A stretch of 64,000 bases of DNA from Pseudovibrio japonicus (lineage in GTDB: Bacteria > Pseudomonadota > Alphaproteobacteria > Rhizobiales > Stappiaceae). Each line of letters opens with the position of its first letter. The stretch's first letter is position 1. Below are positions 34,184 to 43,283 of the stretch, one piece after another. The stretch lies in NCBI RefSeq assembly GCF_014651595.1, contig NZ_BMXE01000002.1, positions 744,001 to 808,000 of the forward strand, given 5' to 3'. The position numbers and the translations under genes were made by a program. The notes beneath the pieces were generated by a model that made no database searches, was not told where the DNA came from, and saw only the letters and a program-made list of their open reading frames with translations.

Positions 34184-35869
34184 TTACAGCTCGGTCTCGT
34201 CGAGTAGTCGGCGTGCGATGACTTGTGCCTGAATTTCAGCTGCTCCCTCAAAGATTGAGAGAATACGCGCATCGCAGAGTACACGAGAGATCGGGTATTC
34301 CTGCGCAAAGCCGTTACCGCCGTGGATTTGCAGGGCGTTGTCGGCTGCTGCCCATGCCACGCGTGCGCCCAGTAGTTTCGCCATTCCTGCTTCCAGATCA
34401 CAGCGTCGACCACTATCTTTTTCCCAAGCAGAGAAGTAAGTGAGCTGGCGGGCGATCATGGTTTCGCAGGCGATAATTGCGAGCTTGTCGGATACGCGCG
34501 GGAAGTTGATCAGCGATTTGCCAAACTGGATGCGCTCTTGCGCATAACGCAGGCCGAGGTCCAGAGCACATTGAGCTACACCGATTGCACGGGCGGCGGT
34601 TTGGATGCGGGCGGATTCGAAGGTCTGCATAAGCTGTTTGAAGCCCTGACCTTCTACCTGACCGAGCAGGTTTTCGTCTTTGACTTCAAAGCCATCAAAC
34701 GCGATTTCGTATTCCTTCATGCCGCGATAGCCGAGCACTTCGATTTCACCGCCAGACATGCCTTCTGCTGGGAATGGCTCTTCGTCCGTACCGCGCGGCT
34801 TTTCCGCGATGAACATGGAAAGGCCTTTGTAACCAGCCTCTTCCGGCTTGGTGCGGGTGAGCAGGGTCATGATGTCTGCGCGGACCGGGTGGGTGATCCA
34901 GGTTTTATTGCCGTAGACCTTCCAAGTGTCACCATCCTTCACCGCACGGGTTTTGAGGGAGGCGAGATCGGAGCCTGTGTTTGGCTCGGTGAACACCGCT
35001 GTTGGCAGAGTTTCGCCGGATGCAATACGTGGCAGCCACTTTGCTTTTTGTTCTTCTGTGCCGCCGCCGAGAATAAGTTCTGCCGCGATTTCGGAGCGGG
35101 TGCCGAGGGAGCCGACACCGATGTAGGCGCGGGAAAGTTCCTCTGAGACCACACACATGGATTCTTTGCCAAGGCCCATGCCGCCGAATTCTTCAGGGAT
35201 GGTCAGGCCAAAAACGCCCATCTCTGCCATCTCGTTGATGATCTCAAGAGGGATGTATTCGTTCTTCAGGTGCCATTCGTGAGCAAACGGAGTGACCTTT
35301 GCTTCGGCAAACTTGCGCATTTCTTCGCGAATTTGCTCGTAGGTCTCATCCAGTCCGGTCGCGCCGATGGTGGATTGGCCTTCCGCTTGCTGCATGAGTT
35401 CTGCAAGGCGGGTGCGCAGGGCTGGTTGGGTGCCATCTGCAATGACTGCTTCAACCGCCTCGGTGTGATGGCTTTCTGCTTCGCTGCGGCTGATGCCGAG
35501 ATCGGAGAGACGCAGGATTTCGCCCTGGCTCATAGGCAGACCGCCAAAGACCTGTGCGGTGTATTCGGCAAAACCGATGCGCAGGATCAGGCTTTCCACT
35601 TCGCCGAAGGTGCCTTCGGTTTCCAGTCGTTCGCCGTAGGCGTTAAGCTGCTTGAGGGCTTCGACATAGGTTGCAAGCCAAGCCAGACCGTGGGTGGCGC
35701 GTTGCTCCTGCTCCATGAGAGCGGAGGCGATGCGTCCGTCTTTCAGCACGCGTAGTTTTACGTTTTTGCGTGCGATACCAAGCAAAGCTTCAAGGGATTG
35801 TAGCGCCTGAGCACGTGTTTCCTTCGATGGTGTGACTGCTTGTTCTATTGTATTCACCGTTTCCGACAC
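34184..35869 (-). CDS. Long acyl-CoA dehydrogenase family protein
   Basis: A 561-residue FAD flavoprotein of acyl-CoA beta-oxidation type. An N-terminal stretch of about 180 residues is not in the usual 380-residue family; the core follows with EEMRKFAEAKVTPFAHEWHL, the FAD site TAVFTEPNTGSDLASLKTRA, KTWITHP, and the C-terminal helical domain with QIHGGNGFAQEYPISRVLCDARI and IFEGAAEIQ. The catalytic Glu, placed in IFEGAAE, is visible. Translation starts at a GTG (35869) after GGGAGG. The chain length of the substrate is not deducible. Confidence 0.9.
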   Translation of the reverse strand: MSETVNTIEQAVTPSKETRAQALQSLEALLGIARKNVKLRVLKDGRIASALMEQEQRATHGLAWLATYVEALKQLNAYGERLETEGTFGEVESLILRIGFAEYTAQVFGGLPMSQGEILRLSDLGISRSEAESHHTEAVEAVIADGTQPALRTRLAELMQQAEGQSTIGATGLDETYEQIREEMRKFAEAKVTPFAHEWHLKNEYIPLEIINEMAEMGVFGLTIPEEFGGMGLGKESMCVVSEELSRAYIGVGSLGTRSEIAAELILGGGTEEQKAKWLPRIASGETLPTAVFTEPNTGSDLASLKTRAVKDGDTWKVYGNKTWITHPVRADIMTLLTRTKPEEAGYKGLSMFIAEKPRGTDEEPFPAEGMSGGEIEVLGYRGMKEYEIAFDGFEVKDENLLGQVEGQGFKQLMQTFESARIQTAARAIGVAQCALDLGLRYAQERIQFGKSLINFPRVSDKLAIIACETMIARQLTYFSAWEKDSGRRCDLEAGMAKLLGARVAWAAADNALQIHGGNGFAQEYPISRVLCDARILSIFEGAAEIQAQVIARRLLDETEL

Positions 35870-36011
35870 CGCTTGCCTCCCTCAATCCGCTCGGTCATTG
35901 TGCACTGCAAACTTAAATGGGATGTATATTTGTGCAATGCCCTAAAGGTGGGAGCTTTCTTCATGATTATTTCTTGAAGCTCCATCTATTATCTAACTTG
36001 AAACTTATAGC

Positions 36012-36923
36012 GTGACAGACCAGATCAGTTTTATGAAGAAACGTAGCCTTTGGGGAAAATCATATCAGGTGCTCGCAGATGCTCTGGGGCACTTCAACTC
36101 AGATGATGGCTACGCTGTGGCAAGTCATGTGGCTCTGTCGTCGCTTATGGCTTTGTTTCCTTTCCTGATTTTCGTTGCGGCTTTCTCTGGTTTTCTTGGC
36201 CTGAACTCTGTTGCGCAAAGTGCTTCAGCGTTGATATTTGACGTGTGGCCGGAGCAAGTTGCGGGTCCCGTTTCTGGTGAGATCAACGCTGTTCTGACAC
36301 AGCCGCGTGGTGATTTGTTGACCTTCGGTGTGGTTGTTACGCTTTGGTTCTCGTCCAATGGCGTGGAGGCAATGCGCATTGGGTTGAACAGAGCCTACCG
36401 GGTGAAGGACACGCGCAGTTGGTTCTTCTGTCGGACGCAGTCTTTACTGGCAGTTCTTATTGGAACAGTGGTTCTGATGGTCTCTACGTTTCTGATCGTG
36501 TTTGGTCCGCTGGCGTGGGAATGGGCGGTGCATCTTGCGCCCGTGATGGAGCAGTTCAGTTACAAAGCGAATATTGTTCGCTATGGGATTACGTCGTTCT
36601 TGTTGCTGTTCGCGCTGTTGGCGGCACATATGTACCTGCCTGCTGGCCGGCGGCGTTTGCTTGAAGTGCTGCCCGGCATTGTGCTGACCATGGTGCTATG
36701 GATTATCGCAGGTACGACGTTTGGTGCGTATCTGGCGCGGTGGGCCAACTATGTGACGTTGTATGCGGGCCTTGCCGGTATCATGACGGCGATCATCTTC
36801 ATGTATCTGACAGCTGTCATTTTTATCCTTGGTGGTGAGTTTAATGCTGCGCTGATGCGTGTGCGCCGTGTAAACCGGCGGCTGGAGGATGGTCCTTGTC
36901 ATAATGGTGAGGATCAGAGCTAG
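36012..36923 (+). CDS. YihY/BrkB family inner-membrane protein
   Basis: A 303-residue membrane protein of the YihY/virulence factor BrkB family with six hydrophobic segments, including ALSSLMALFPFLIFVAAFSG, the GVVVTLWFSSNGVEAMRIGLNRAY block typical of the family and ATIFMYLTAVIFILGGEFNA in the last part. The family was long annotated as ribonuclease BN, wrongly. Its start is a GTG at 36012. Its stop overlaps the stop of the convergent EamA gene by four bases (CTAG). Function is unknown. Confidence 0.88.
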   Translation: MTDQISFMKKRSLWGKSYQVLADALGHFNSDDGYAVASHVALSSLMALFPFLIFVAAFSGFLGLNSVAQSASALIFDVWPEQVAGPVSGEINAVLTQPRGDLLTFGVVVTLWFSSNGVEAMRIGLNRAYRVKDTRSWFFCRTQSLLAVLIGTVVLMVSTFLIVFGPLAWEWAVHLAPVMEQFSYKANIVRYGITSFLLLFALLAAHMYLPAGRRRLLEVLPGIVLTMVLWIIAGTTFGAYLARWANYVTLYAGLAGIMTAIIFMYLTAVIFILGGEFNAALMRVRRVNRRLEDGPCHNGEDQS

Positions 36924-37792
36924 GCTTTCGACTTGGGTCTGCACACTGCGATTGCGACCACCACGATCGCCATACCGAGCAGCTGAATGACATCAAGCGT
37001 TTCTCCGAAGAGGAAGTAGCTGAGAATGGCTGTTGAGACAGGCGTCAGGTAGAACAAGGTTGCTGTCGTGGAGGCTGCTTTGTGTTTCAGCAGGTACATG
37101 AGTAGCAAGTTGGCACCCACTGATAATACAATGACCAGCCATGCAAGGGCGAAGATCAACTCGCCTGACCAGACGAGTACCCAGCCTTCCGTGAAGGACA
37201 GCGGCAGCATGACCAGAGCTGCGCCGAAATACTGGTAGAATGTCCCCACGACCAGATCCGTATTCATCGGTTGACGTTTCTGCCATATGGTCCCAAAGGC
37301 GATGGCAAGGGTTGCGCCAAGAGCAGCTGGTACGGTCCAAAGGGGGATCTGTGCAATACCAGTCCCCATTTTTGGAAGAATCACCAGCACAATACCAACG
37401 AAACCAGCGGCAAGGCCGATCCATTGGCGTGCAGTCACGTCTTCCTTCAGAAGAAAGAAGGCGAGGGTGCCTGTGATAAGCGGTTGCAGGCCGGTGATCA
37501 CTGAGGTGACGCCTGCGGGCATGCCGTTGTCGATTGCCCAGAACACGCCGGCAAGATAGCCGCCGTGGAGCAGGATACCGGTGACGACTGCGTGGCCTAT
37601 CTGCTGGTGTGTCATCGCGAAGCTTTTGCCTGACAACCAGACGACGATGGCCATAAGGGGCAAAACGAGCAGGAACCGCAGGCTCAGGAGCGTGAAAGGC
37701 TCTGAATAGGGTGCTCCCAGGCGTGCGCCGATGAAGCCTGTTGACCAGAGCAGAACGAAAACGACGGGAATGAGTTTGGGAAGTATGCGCAA
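36920..37792 (-). CDS. EamA/DMT-family transporter
   Basis: A 290-residue exporter-type protein of the drug/metabolite transporter superfamily with ten hydrophobic segments in two EamA repeats, the first beginning LIPVVFVLLWSTGFIGARLG and the second with PAALGATLAIAFGTIWQKRQ. The substrate is unknown. The only family-conforming start is a TTG at 37792; the ribosome site is weak. Its stop shares the four bases CTAG with the YihY gene. Confidence 0.9.
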   Translation of the reverse strand: MRILPKLIPVVFVLLWSTGFIGARLGAPYSEPFTLLSLRFLLVLPLMAIVVWLSGKSFAMTHQQIGHAVVTGILLHGGYLAGVFWAIDNGMPAGVTSVITGLQPLITGTLAFFLLKEDVTARQWIGLAAGFVGIVLVILPKMGTGIAQIPLWTVPAALGATLAIAFGTIWQKRQPMNTDLVVGTFYQYFGAALVMLPLSFTEGWVLVWSGELIFALAWLVIVLSVGANLLLMYLLKHKAASTTATLFYLTPVSTAILSYFLFGETLDVIQLLGMAIVVVAIAVCRPKSKA

Positions 37793-37957
37793 TGGTCTGT
37801 CTTATTTTTATGCATCTTTAGCAGATGACGCTGGGTGGGACGGGCAATAATGCTAACCCTGCGAGTCTGTATTTGTAATCTTTAAACGATTTGTACCTAT
37901 ATCTGTGAGTAATAATAAAAAATACTATTAGTAATTTTATCGGTTGAGGGGTCTCCG

Positions 37958-39988
37958 ATGCGAGTAGGGTGGAAGCTGGATATTTCTTCTTTGGGAAAGC
38001 AGATTTTTTCGTTAACCCGGAATACCAGTATTCGGTTTCGGGCAATTATGCTTGGTATTCTGACACTTATCGGTTTCGGTGGGGTTGGGGTTGTTTATCT
38101 TTGGGGCCAGCAGCAAACTGAAGCTGCCTTGCTGCAATCCAAAGAATACACTCAGCTTTCCGAGTTGAGTCAAAGCATAGCGATTACCGCAGGTACGCTG
38201 CAATCGGTTCAGAAAGATTACGAGAATGTGCCGAGCGACAGCCTGAAACGTCGGTTCGATCAGCTGATCGGTGAAGCCCAGACGGAGCTGCAGGAGCTGA
38301 GCCAGCTTCCGGTTGCGTTGGATTACTTCCTTGAAATCTCCGATGCGCGGGACACCATCGAAGCGATTAGTGGTGCTTTTGAGATGCTGCACGGCTACCA
38401 GTCCACTCTTGGATACGATGCAGACCGTGGTTTGCAGAGGGAAATGTCCAGCAGGCTTTCGCAGGCAGAAACGGGCCTCCAGAAAAAGTACATTCGCAGC
38501 AAAGACCCCAACACATTGAAGCTTATGCAGACGTTCAGTGATCTGGCACGGGCACAGCTGGGCTACGCGCTGACGGGGGTTGATGATTCGCTTGGTGCGT
38601 TTGAGGTTGCCTACTCCCGCTTTGAACGTACGATTCCGCGGGCCAAGATTGACGCGGCCATTGCTGAACAGGTCAAAGCCGAAATGGTGGCCTATAAAAA
38701 GGCGTTTGAGGCTTACACCGAGACATATAAAAAGCGGGCAAGAAGTTCTGAGCTGCTCGCGAACCTGTTTGATCTGTTGCCGCCGCGGCTGGATGAGCTG
38801 AAGAGCTCTGCTGTGCAGGGGGCCAATGATGCGCGGGCCCGGCTGACAGCCACAACGGAGCAGACCAACCTTTATCTGGGCATTGCGACTGGCGGTATTG
38901 CGTTGACCCTGTTCCTTCTTGGCACCTTGTTGATTGTTGGCCTTTTGCGAAACCTGACTGCGCTGCGTTATGCGATGTCGCTGCTGGCGAAGGACGATCT
39001 TTCTGCGGTTATTCCCCTCAACAAAGGGGGGCGAGAGATTTCCGCTATGGCGCGGGCACTCCAGGTGTTCCGTGACAATATTGAAGAACGGCACAAACTG
39101 CGTGATCAGCAGGACCGTGAGAACTCCGAGAAGCAGGCCCGTGTTGAGCAGGTTGATAATCTGATTATCGGGTTTGAGCAGACCGTTGCTGAAGCTCTCA
39201 AGAGCCTGCACAGTGCTGCGGATGGTCTTGGTCGTGCCTCAAACGATGTGGGTTCAGCTGCAGATAACGTTTCGAACGAGGCGATGTCTGCGGGGCAGGC
39301 GGTAGAAAGTGCGGCTCAGAATGTTTCCAGCGCGTCTGCTGCGACAGAAGAGCTGGCCATGTCTATTAACGAAATTGCCGGACAGGCGGATCAGTCTACT
39401 CGCGTTGCCAACCGTGCGGTGGAAGGCTCCAAAGCCACTGCAGAGACCATGAACATGCTGAGTGAGGCGGCCAATCGCATTGGGCAGGCTGTTGGTCTTA
39501 TTCGCGATATTGCCAACCAGACCAACCTTTTGGCGCTCAATGCCACGATTGAGGCGGCTCGCGCCGGTGAGCACGGCAAAGGCTTTGCTGTTGTTGCCTC
39601 TGAGGTGAAGATACTGGCAAACCAGACTTCGCAGGCAACTGAGGAGATTGCGCAGCAGGTTGGTTCTATTCAGGAAGCTTCTGCCGAGGCTGTTGGTGCA
39701 ATTGGTGATGTGAGCGATGTGATCAACGAAATGAGCCAGATTGCGACAGCTGTTGCAGCCTCTGTTGAGCAGCAGAATGCTGCTGTGCAGGCGATTACCG
39801 AGAACGTGGCACATGCGACGCAGAGCTCTCAGGAAGGTGCCAACGCCATGCAGATGGTGGAAAATGCTTCTGAGACAGCGCGCAGCACCGGTGGGACGGT
39901 GTCTGATCTGGCTGATGCTCTGTCCCGTCAAGCTGACCACATCAACAATACGGTGGCCACATTCCTTGAGAAAGTGCGAGCTGCTTAA
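37958..39988 (+). CDS. Methyl-accepting chemotaxis protein
   Basis: A 676-residue chemoreceptor. TM1 at about 29-49 and TM2 at about 304-330 flank a large helical periplasmic domain (about 50-300) without a recognised ligand fold. A HAMP domain follows (about 331-383), then the methylation and signalling helices with the tip [22 protein letters not shown] and [17 protein letters not shown]. The C terminus lacks the NWETF pentapeptide that tethers CheR. The ligand is unknown. GAGGGG stands before the ATG. It ends near two hairpins and is a single-gene unit with no che gene nearby. Confidence 0.95.
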   Translation: MRVGWKLDISSLGKQIFSLTRNTSIRFRAIMLGILTLIGFGGVGVVYLWGQQQTEAALLQSKEYTQLSELSQSIAITAGTLQSVQKDYENVPSDSLKRRFDQLIGEAQTELQELSQLPVALDYFLEISDARDTIEAISGAFEMLHGYQSTLGYDADRGLQREMSSRLSQAETGLQKKYIRSKDPNTLKLMQTFSDLARAQLGYALTGVDDSLGAFEVAYSRFERTIPRAKIDAAIAEQVKAEMVAYKKAFEAYTETYKKRARSSELLANLFDLLPPRLDELKSSAVQGANDARARLTATTEQTNLYLGIATGGIALTLFLLGTLLIVGLLRNLTALRYAMSLLAKDDLSAVIPLNKGGREISAMARALQVFRDNIEERHKLRDQQDRENSEKQARVEQVDNLIIGFEQTVAEALKSLHSAADGLGRASNDVGSAADNVSNEAMSAGQAVESAAQNVSSASAATEELAMSINEIAGQADQSTRVANRAVEGSKATAETMNMLSEAANRIGQAVGLIRDIANQTNLLALNATIEAARAGEHGKGFAVVASEVKILANQTSQATEEIAQQVGSIQEASAEAVGAIGDVSDVINEMSQIATAVAASVEQQNAAVQAITENVAHATQSSQEGANAMQMVENASETARSTGGTVSDLADALSRQADHINNTVATFLEKVRAA

Positions 39989-40044
39989 GGCGACTTGCTG
40001 GTTGGGGTATTGGTTTTCGGACGGTTTATCTGAAGACTACGAGG

Positions 40045-40070
40045 GATGTTGAGAGCTACGCCTCAACATC
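40045..40070 (+). terminator. Hairpin downstream of the chemoreceptor gene
   Basis: GATGTTGAG and CTCAACATC pair over 9 bp with an 8-base loop, 57 bases after the stop. It lacks a clean T-run; an A/T-rich stretch follows. Confidence 0.45.
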
Positions 40071-40089
40071 TTCACAAATAATCATTTTA

Positions 40090-40134
40090 AATGTGGCGCT
40101 GGCTCTGGTTTTTATGGGAGCCAAGCGCCACATT
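40090..40134. repeat. Large hairpin between chemoreceptor and reductase genes
   Basis: AATGTGGCGCT-GGCTC and GAGCC-A-AGCGCCACATT form a 16-bp stem with a single-base bulge, around a 12-base loop. It carries no T-tract and may be a repeat element or processing site. Confidence 0.55.
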
Positions 40135-40218
40135 GCTTGTGCAGTTGGGGTTTGCTGAACTGAGCAGGCAGGACAGACCTGCTGCGTTGTCTTTCTGCGG
40201 CTAATACGGGTTTTGAGA

Positions 40219-41418
40219 ATGATTAATAAGATTGTTGTGGTGGGTGCCGGACAGGCAGGTGTGCAAGCCGCGCAAACTCTTCGACAAAAAGGATATGAAG
40301 GTGAACTTGTGATGCTTGGAAACGAGCTGCAGCCACCTTATCAACGCCCGCCGCTCTCCAAGAAGTTTCTGAGTGGAGATGTGGAACCGGATGCGCTGTT
40401 TATTCGTCCTGAGGCGTTTTATGAGACCAATAACATCGACCTGAAACTGAATGCCCATGTGGACAGCATTGACCTGACCAAGAAAAACCTGACGCTTGCA
40501 AGTGGCGCTGAGTTGAACTGGGACAAGCTGGTGCTTGCCACCGGAACTCGCGCACGCGCCTTGCCGTTGCCGGGAGCGGATCTGGAAGGCGTTATTTCGC
40601 TGCGTTCCATTGGTGATGTTCAGCTCATTAAAAAGCTCTTTGTTCCCGGCAAGAAACTGGTTGTTATTGGCGGCGGATACATCGGTCTGGAAGTGACTGC
40701 TGTTGCCAAAGGCATGGGGCTTGATGTTGTTGTGCTGGAAGCGCAGGAACGGCTCCTAAAGCGCGTGGTTTCACCGCATGTTTCCTCCTTCTTCCATGAA
40801 TTGCATGCCGGGAAAGGCGCGGAGCTGTATTGCGGAACTGGCGTGACCAGTATTGAGGGCGCTAATGGCAGGGTTGCTGCTGTGAAGCTTGCTGATGGCA
40901 GTGAGATCTCGTGTGATCTGGTGCTTTCTGCTGTTGGTGCTGTGCCCAATGCGGAACTTGCTGGTGCGGCTGGTCTGGATGTGGATGACGGTGTTCTGGT
41001 TGATGGAGCCGGGCAGACATCACATGAAGATGTTTATGCTTGTGGTGATTGTGTTCGCTTCTTCTCAGAGCGGTATGGCCGCAGTATTCGTCTGGAAAGT
41101 GTTCAAAATGCCATTGATCAGGCAAAGGCTGTTGCCAGTGCTTTGACAGACCCAGATCAGGACCACAGCCATGATTATGATCCGCTGCCGTGGTTCTGGT
41201 CCGATCAGCACCATATCAAACTGCAAATTGCTGGTTTGTCTGATGGTTATGATGAGGCTGTGCTTGTTGGGGACACGAGTTCCGATAGCTTCTATGTGGC
41301 TTATCTGGAGAAGGGCAAACTGATCGCCGTGGACAGCATCAACCATCCGCGCTCTCATATGATGGCGCGCCGTGTGATTGGACAAAAATGGGAAGAGGGC
41401 CTGCTTCCGCCCGCTTAA
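40219..41418 (+). CDS. Ferredoxin/rubredoxin reductase-type FAD oxidoreductase
   Basis: A 399-residue NAD(P)H-dependent FAD reductase: FAD site VVVGAGQAGVQAAQTLRQKG, QPPYQRPPLSKKFLSG, second Rossmann motif KKLVVIGGGYIGLEVTAV for NAD, SAVGAVPNAELA and the C-terminal VYACGDCVRF with the FAD-binding Asp. It resembles ferredoxin and rubredoxin reductases (ThcD, AlkT, camphor putidaredoxin reductase). It would pass electrons to a ferredoxin or rubredoxin, probably for a P450 or monooxygenase; no such partner is in the window. ATG 40219 is chosen over an upstream TTG. A terminator follows. Confidence 0.9.
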   Translation: MINKIVVVGAGQAGVQAAQTLRQKGYEGELVMLGNELQPPYQRPPLSKKFLSGDVEPDALFIRPEAFYETNNIDLKLNAHVDSIDLTKKNLTLASGAELNWDKLVLATGTRARALPLPGADLEGVISLRSIGDVQLIKKLFVPGKKLVVIGGGYIGLEVTAVAKGMGLDVVVLEAQERLLKRVVSPHVSSFFHELHAGKGAELYCGTGVTSIEGANGRVAAVKLADGSEISCDLVLSAVGAVPNAELAGAAGLDVDDGVLVDGAGQTSHEDVYACGDCVRFFSERYGRSIRLESVQNAIDQAKAVASALTDPDQDHSHDYDPLPWFWSDQHHIKLQIAGLSDGYDEAVLVGDTSSDSFYVAYLEKGKLIAVDSINHPRSHMMARRVIGQKWEEGLLPPA

Positions 41419-41432
41419 ACTGAAGGATGTTG

Positions 41433-41462
41433 AAGCGTGCCAGATGATATTCCGGCACGCTT
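41433..41462 (+). terminator. Intrinsic terminator of the reductase gene
   Basis: AAGCGTGCC and GGCACGCTT give a 9-bp stem with a 12-base loop and a TTTT run after it. A second stem (GGAAACACGC with GCGTGTTTTCC) overlaps the stop of the convergent hydrolase. Confidence 0.6.
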
Positions 41463-41476
41463 TTCGGAAACACGCT

Positions 41477-42259
41477 CTAACGCGTGTTTTCCAGAATGAG
41501 CCGGATTACGTCCTGCGGGATTTCCATGTGCACCATGTGGCCGACACGGTCGAAGACGTGACAGGCGATTGGTCCGGGCAGTTTGTGACATTGACGTGTT
41601 GGCAGGACTTTATCCTGCGTGCCCCAGACCACTTTGATCGGCATTGGTAGCTCACCGAGCTTGGCGGTTGGGAGCACGCCCTGACTTTCCCCTTCCAAAA
41701 TTAGCTCTGAAACTGCTTGCAATGCTTCAGCTGCGCCCGGAGTGGCGCGTTGGGAGGCGACATATTCTGCCAGCTTCTTTGGCAGTTTAAATTCGAGGCC
41801 GACAAACTGTTCCAGCAGCACCCGTTGTTCTGCCTCTGTCTGGCCAACTGCATAACGGCGCAGAAGCTTTGCGTTGATCTCCGGTCCAAAGCCTCCCGGA
41901 GCCAGCAGGGTGAGGCTTGCGATCCGTTCCGGAGAGCGCATGGCAATCAGGGAGGCGATGGCACCGCCCATGCTGTGGCCGACCAGATGGACGCGATCAA
42001 GTTTTAACGCATCGAGAGACTTCACGACGGCCTTGGCTGAGCCAACTGCATTGCACGGTTCGAAGTCCGCCAGAGCGCGGCCGTGAGCGGGCAGGTCAAA
42101 CGCGATTGTGCGGCGTTTGTTTTCTAATTGAATTTGAATATTGCGCCATGTGCTGGCGTCGCCGCCAAAGCCATGGATGAAAATAATTGGTTCTGCGCTT
42201 TCAGGGCCAAAGGCGGTGAAAGGCAGGCTCGTTACATCTTGGATACTATCGATATTCAT
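41477..42259 (-). CDS. Alpha/beta hydrolase
   Basis: A 260-residue alpha/beta hydrolase: oxyanion loop HGFGGDAST, nucleophile elbow GHSMGG, the Asp-bearing WGTQDKVLP and the His in FDRVGHMVHMEIPQ. The substrate is unknown. I start at ATG 42259 because GGGAGG stands upstream and the core begins within 20 residues. It is a single-gene unit converging on the reductase gene. Confidence 0.9.
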   Translation of the reverse strand: MNIDSIQDVTSLPFTAFGPESAEPIIFIHGFGGDASTWRNIQIQLENKRRTIAFDLPAHGRALADFEPCNAVGSAKAVVKSLDALKLDRVHLVGHSMGGAIASLIAMRSPERIASLTLLAPGGFGPEINAKLLRRYAVGQTEAEQRVLLEQFVGLEFKLPKKLAEYVASQRATPGAAEALQAVSELILEGESQGVLPTAKLGELPMPIKVVWGTQDKVLPTRQCHKLPGPIACHVFDRVGHMVHMEIPQDVIRLILENTR

Positions 42260-42298
42260 ATAAGGCCTCCCGTTGGGCGTATTATATGCCCCTTTCAT

Positions 42299-42603
42299 TG
42301 GGAGGTTTACCTGTGACTTTGGCTAAGGCAAAGTTTTTTAGCAGCATGAGACATTTTGAATTTGGCTGAAAATTCTGCTTGGACCGCAGAATTGAGACAA
42401 ATCGACAATAAATGACCTACAACGTGCGGTTTTGCTTGGATATCGATTTTCTGATGTTGATAATCACTGTCAACTTCAAACATATGGAATTCACGGACCC
42501 GAGAGAATTGTTGGTAGCGTTTATTGTTTCTCGGTGCTGATTTTTTTGAAAATTCGAAAAGTCCCGCAAGGGCAGGGGCTATCGCCAATTTCAGGGGGTG
42601 ACG
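42299..42603. other. 305-bp divergent gap with a hairpin
   Basis: AATTCTGC (42371-42378) and GCAGAATT (42386-42393) pair perfectly around a 7-base loop. The rest is AT-rich promoter-like sequence between the hydrolase and the L,D-transpeptidase. No gene is apparent. Confidence 0.45.
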
Positions 42604-43215
42604 ATGTGGGGACATCTTCGCAAGGGAATATTTGCTGTCATTTGTACGCTAGTTAGCTTCGTGTTTGTAGCACCTGCAAGCGCGGGCAAATTGTGGAATC
42701 CTGACACACGCACATGGGATATCTTCCCGGATTCACCTGCTGTGGCATCCAGTTCAGCTCGTCGCAAATTCAAGCGCAAGCTGATCACATACCGGACTGA
42801 CGAAAAGCCAGGGACTATCATCATTGATACGGACGAGCGTTATCTCTATCACGTGCAGGAAAACGGCAAAGCTATGCGTTATGGCATTGGCGTTGGACGT
42901 GATGGTTTTGAGTGGAAAGGTACTGAACGTGTCACCCGAAAGGCTAAGTGGCCGGGCTGGACACCGCCAGAAGAAATGCGCCGCCGAGAAGCGAAGAAGG
43001 GGCGTATTCTTCCGACTTACATGAAGGGTGGTCCAGACAACCCACTTGGCGCTCGTGCGCTGTATCTGGGGTCTACCATCTACCGTATCCACGGTACGAC
43101 GGAGGACTGGAGTATCGGTCGTGCGGTCTCTTCCGGTTGCATCCGTATGTTCAATGAAGACGTCTCCTTCCTGTATGAGCAGGTGAACATCGGCGCTAAA
43201 GTGGTCGTGAACTAA
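42604..43215 (+). CDS. L,D-transpeptidase (ErfK/YbiS/YcfS/YnhG family)
   Basis: A 203-residue periplasmic peptidoglycan cross-linking enzyme. The signal peptide ICTLVSFVFVAPASA precedes the YkuD catalytic domain: YHVQENGKAMRYGIGVGRDG, the PTYMKGGPDNPLGARALYLG strand, and HGTTEDWSIGRAVSSGCIRM with the catalytic His, Ser, Gly and Cys. It forms 3-3 cross-links or anchors lipoproteins such as Braun lipoprotein relatives. ATG 42604 follows AGGGGG; a GTG at 42598 is an alternative. A terminator follows. Confidence 0.93.
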   Translation: MWGHLRKGIFAVICTLVSFVFVAPASAGKLWNPDTRTWDIFPDSPAVASSSARRKFKRKLITYRTDEKPGTIIIDTDERYLYHVQENGKAMRYGIGVGRDGFEWKGTERVTRKAKWPGWTPPEEMRRREAKKGRILPTYMKGGPDNPLGARALYLGSTIYRIHGTTEDWSIGRAVSSGCIRMFNEDVSFLYEQVNIGAKVVVN

Positions 43216-43241
43216 AACACGTTGATATGTAAAGCGAAATG

Positions 43242-43266
43242 AACCCGGGGCGACCCGGGTTTTTCA
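43242..43266 (+). terminator. Intrinsic terminator of the L,D-transpeptidase gene
   Basis: AACCCGGG and CCCGGGTT pair perfectly over 8 bp with a GCGA loop, followed by a run of T residues. Confidence 0.9.
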
Positions 43267-43283
43267 TGATTGATGCCGTTTGC

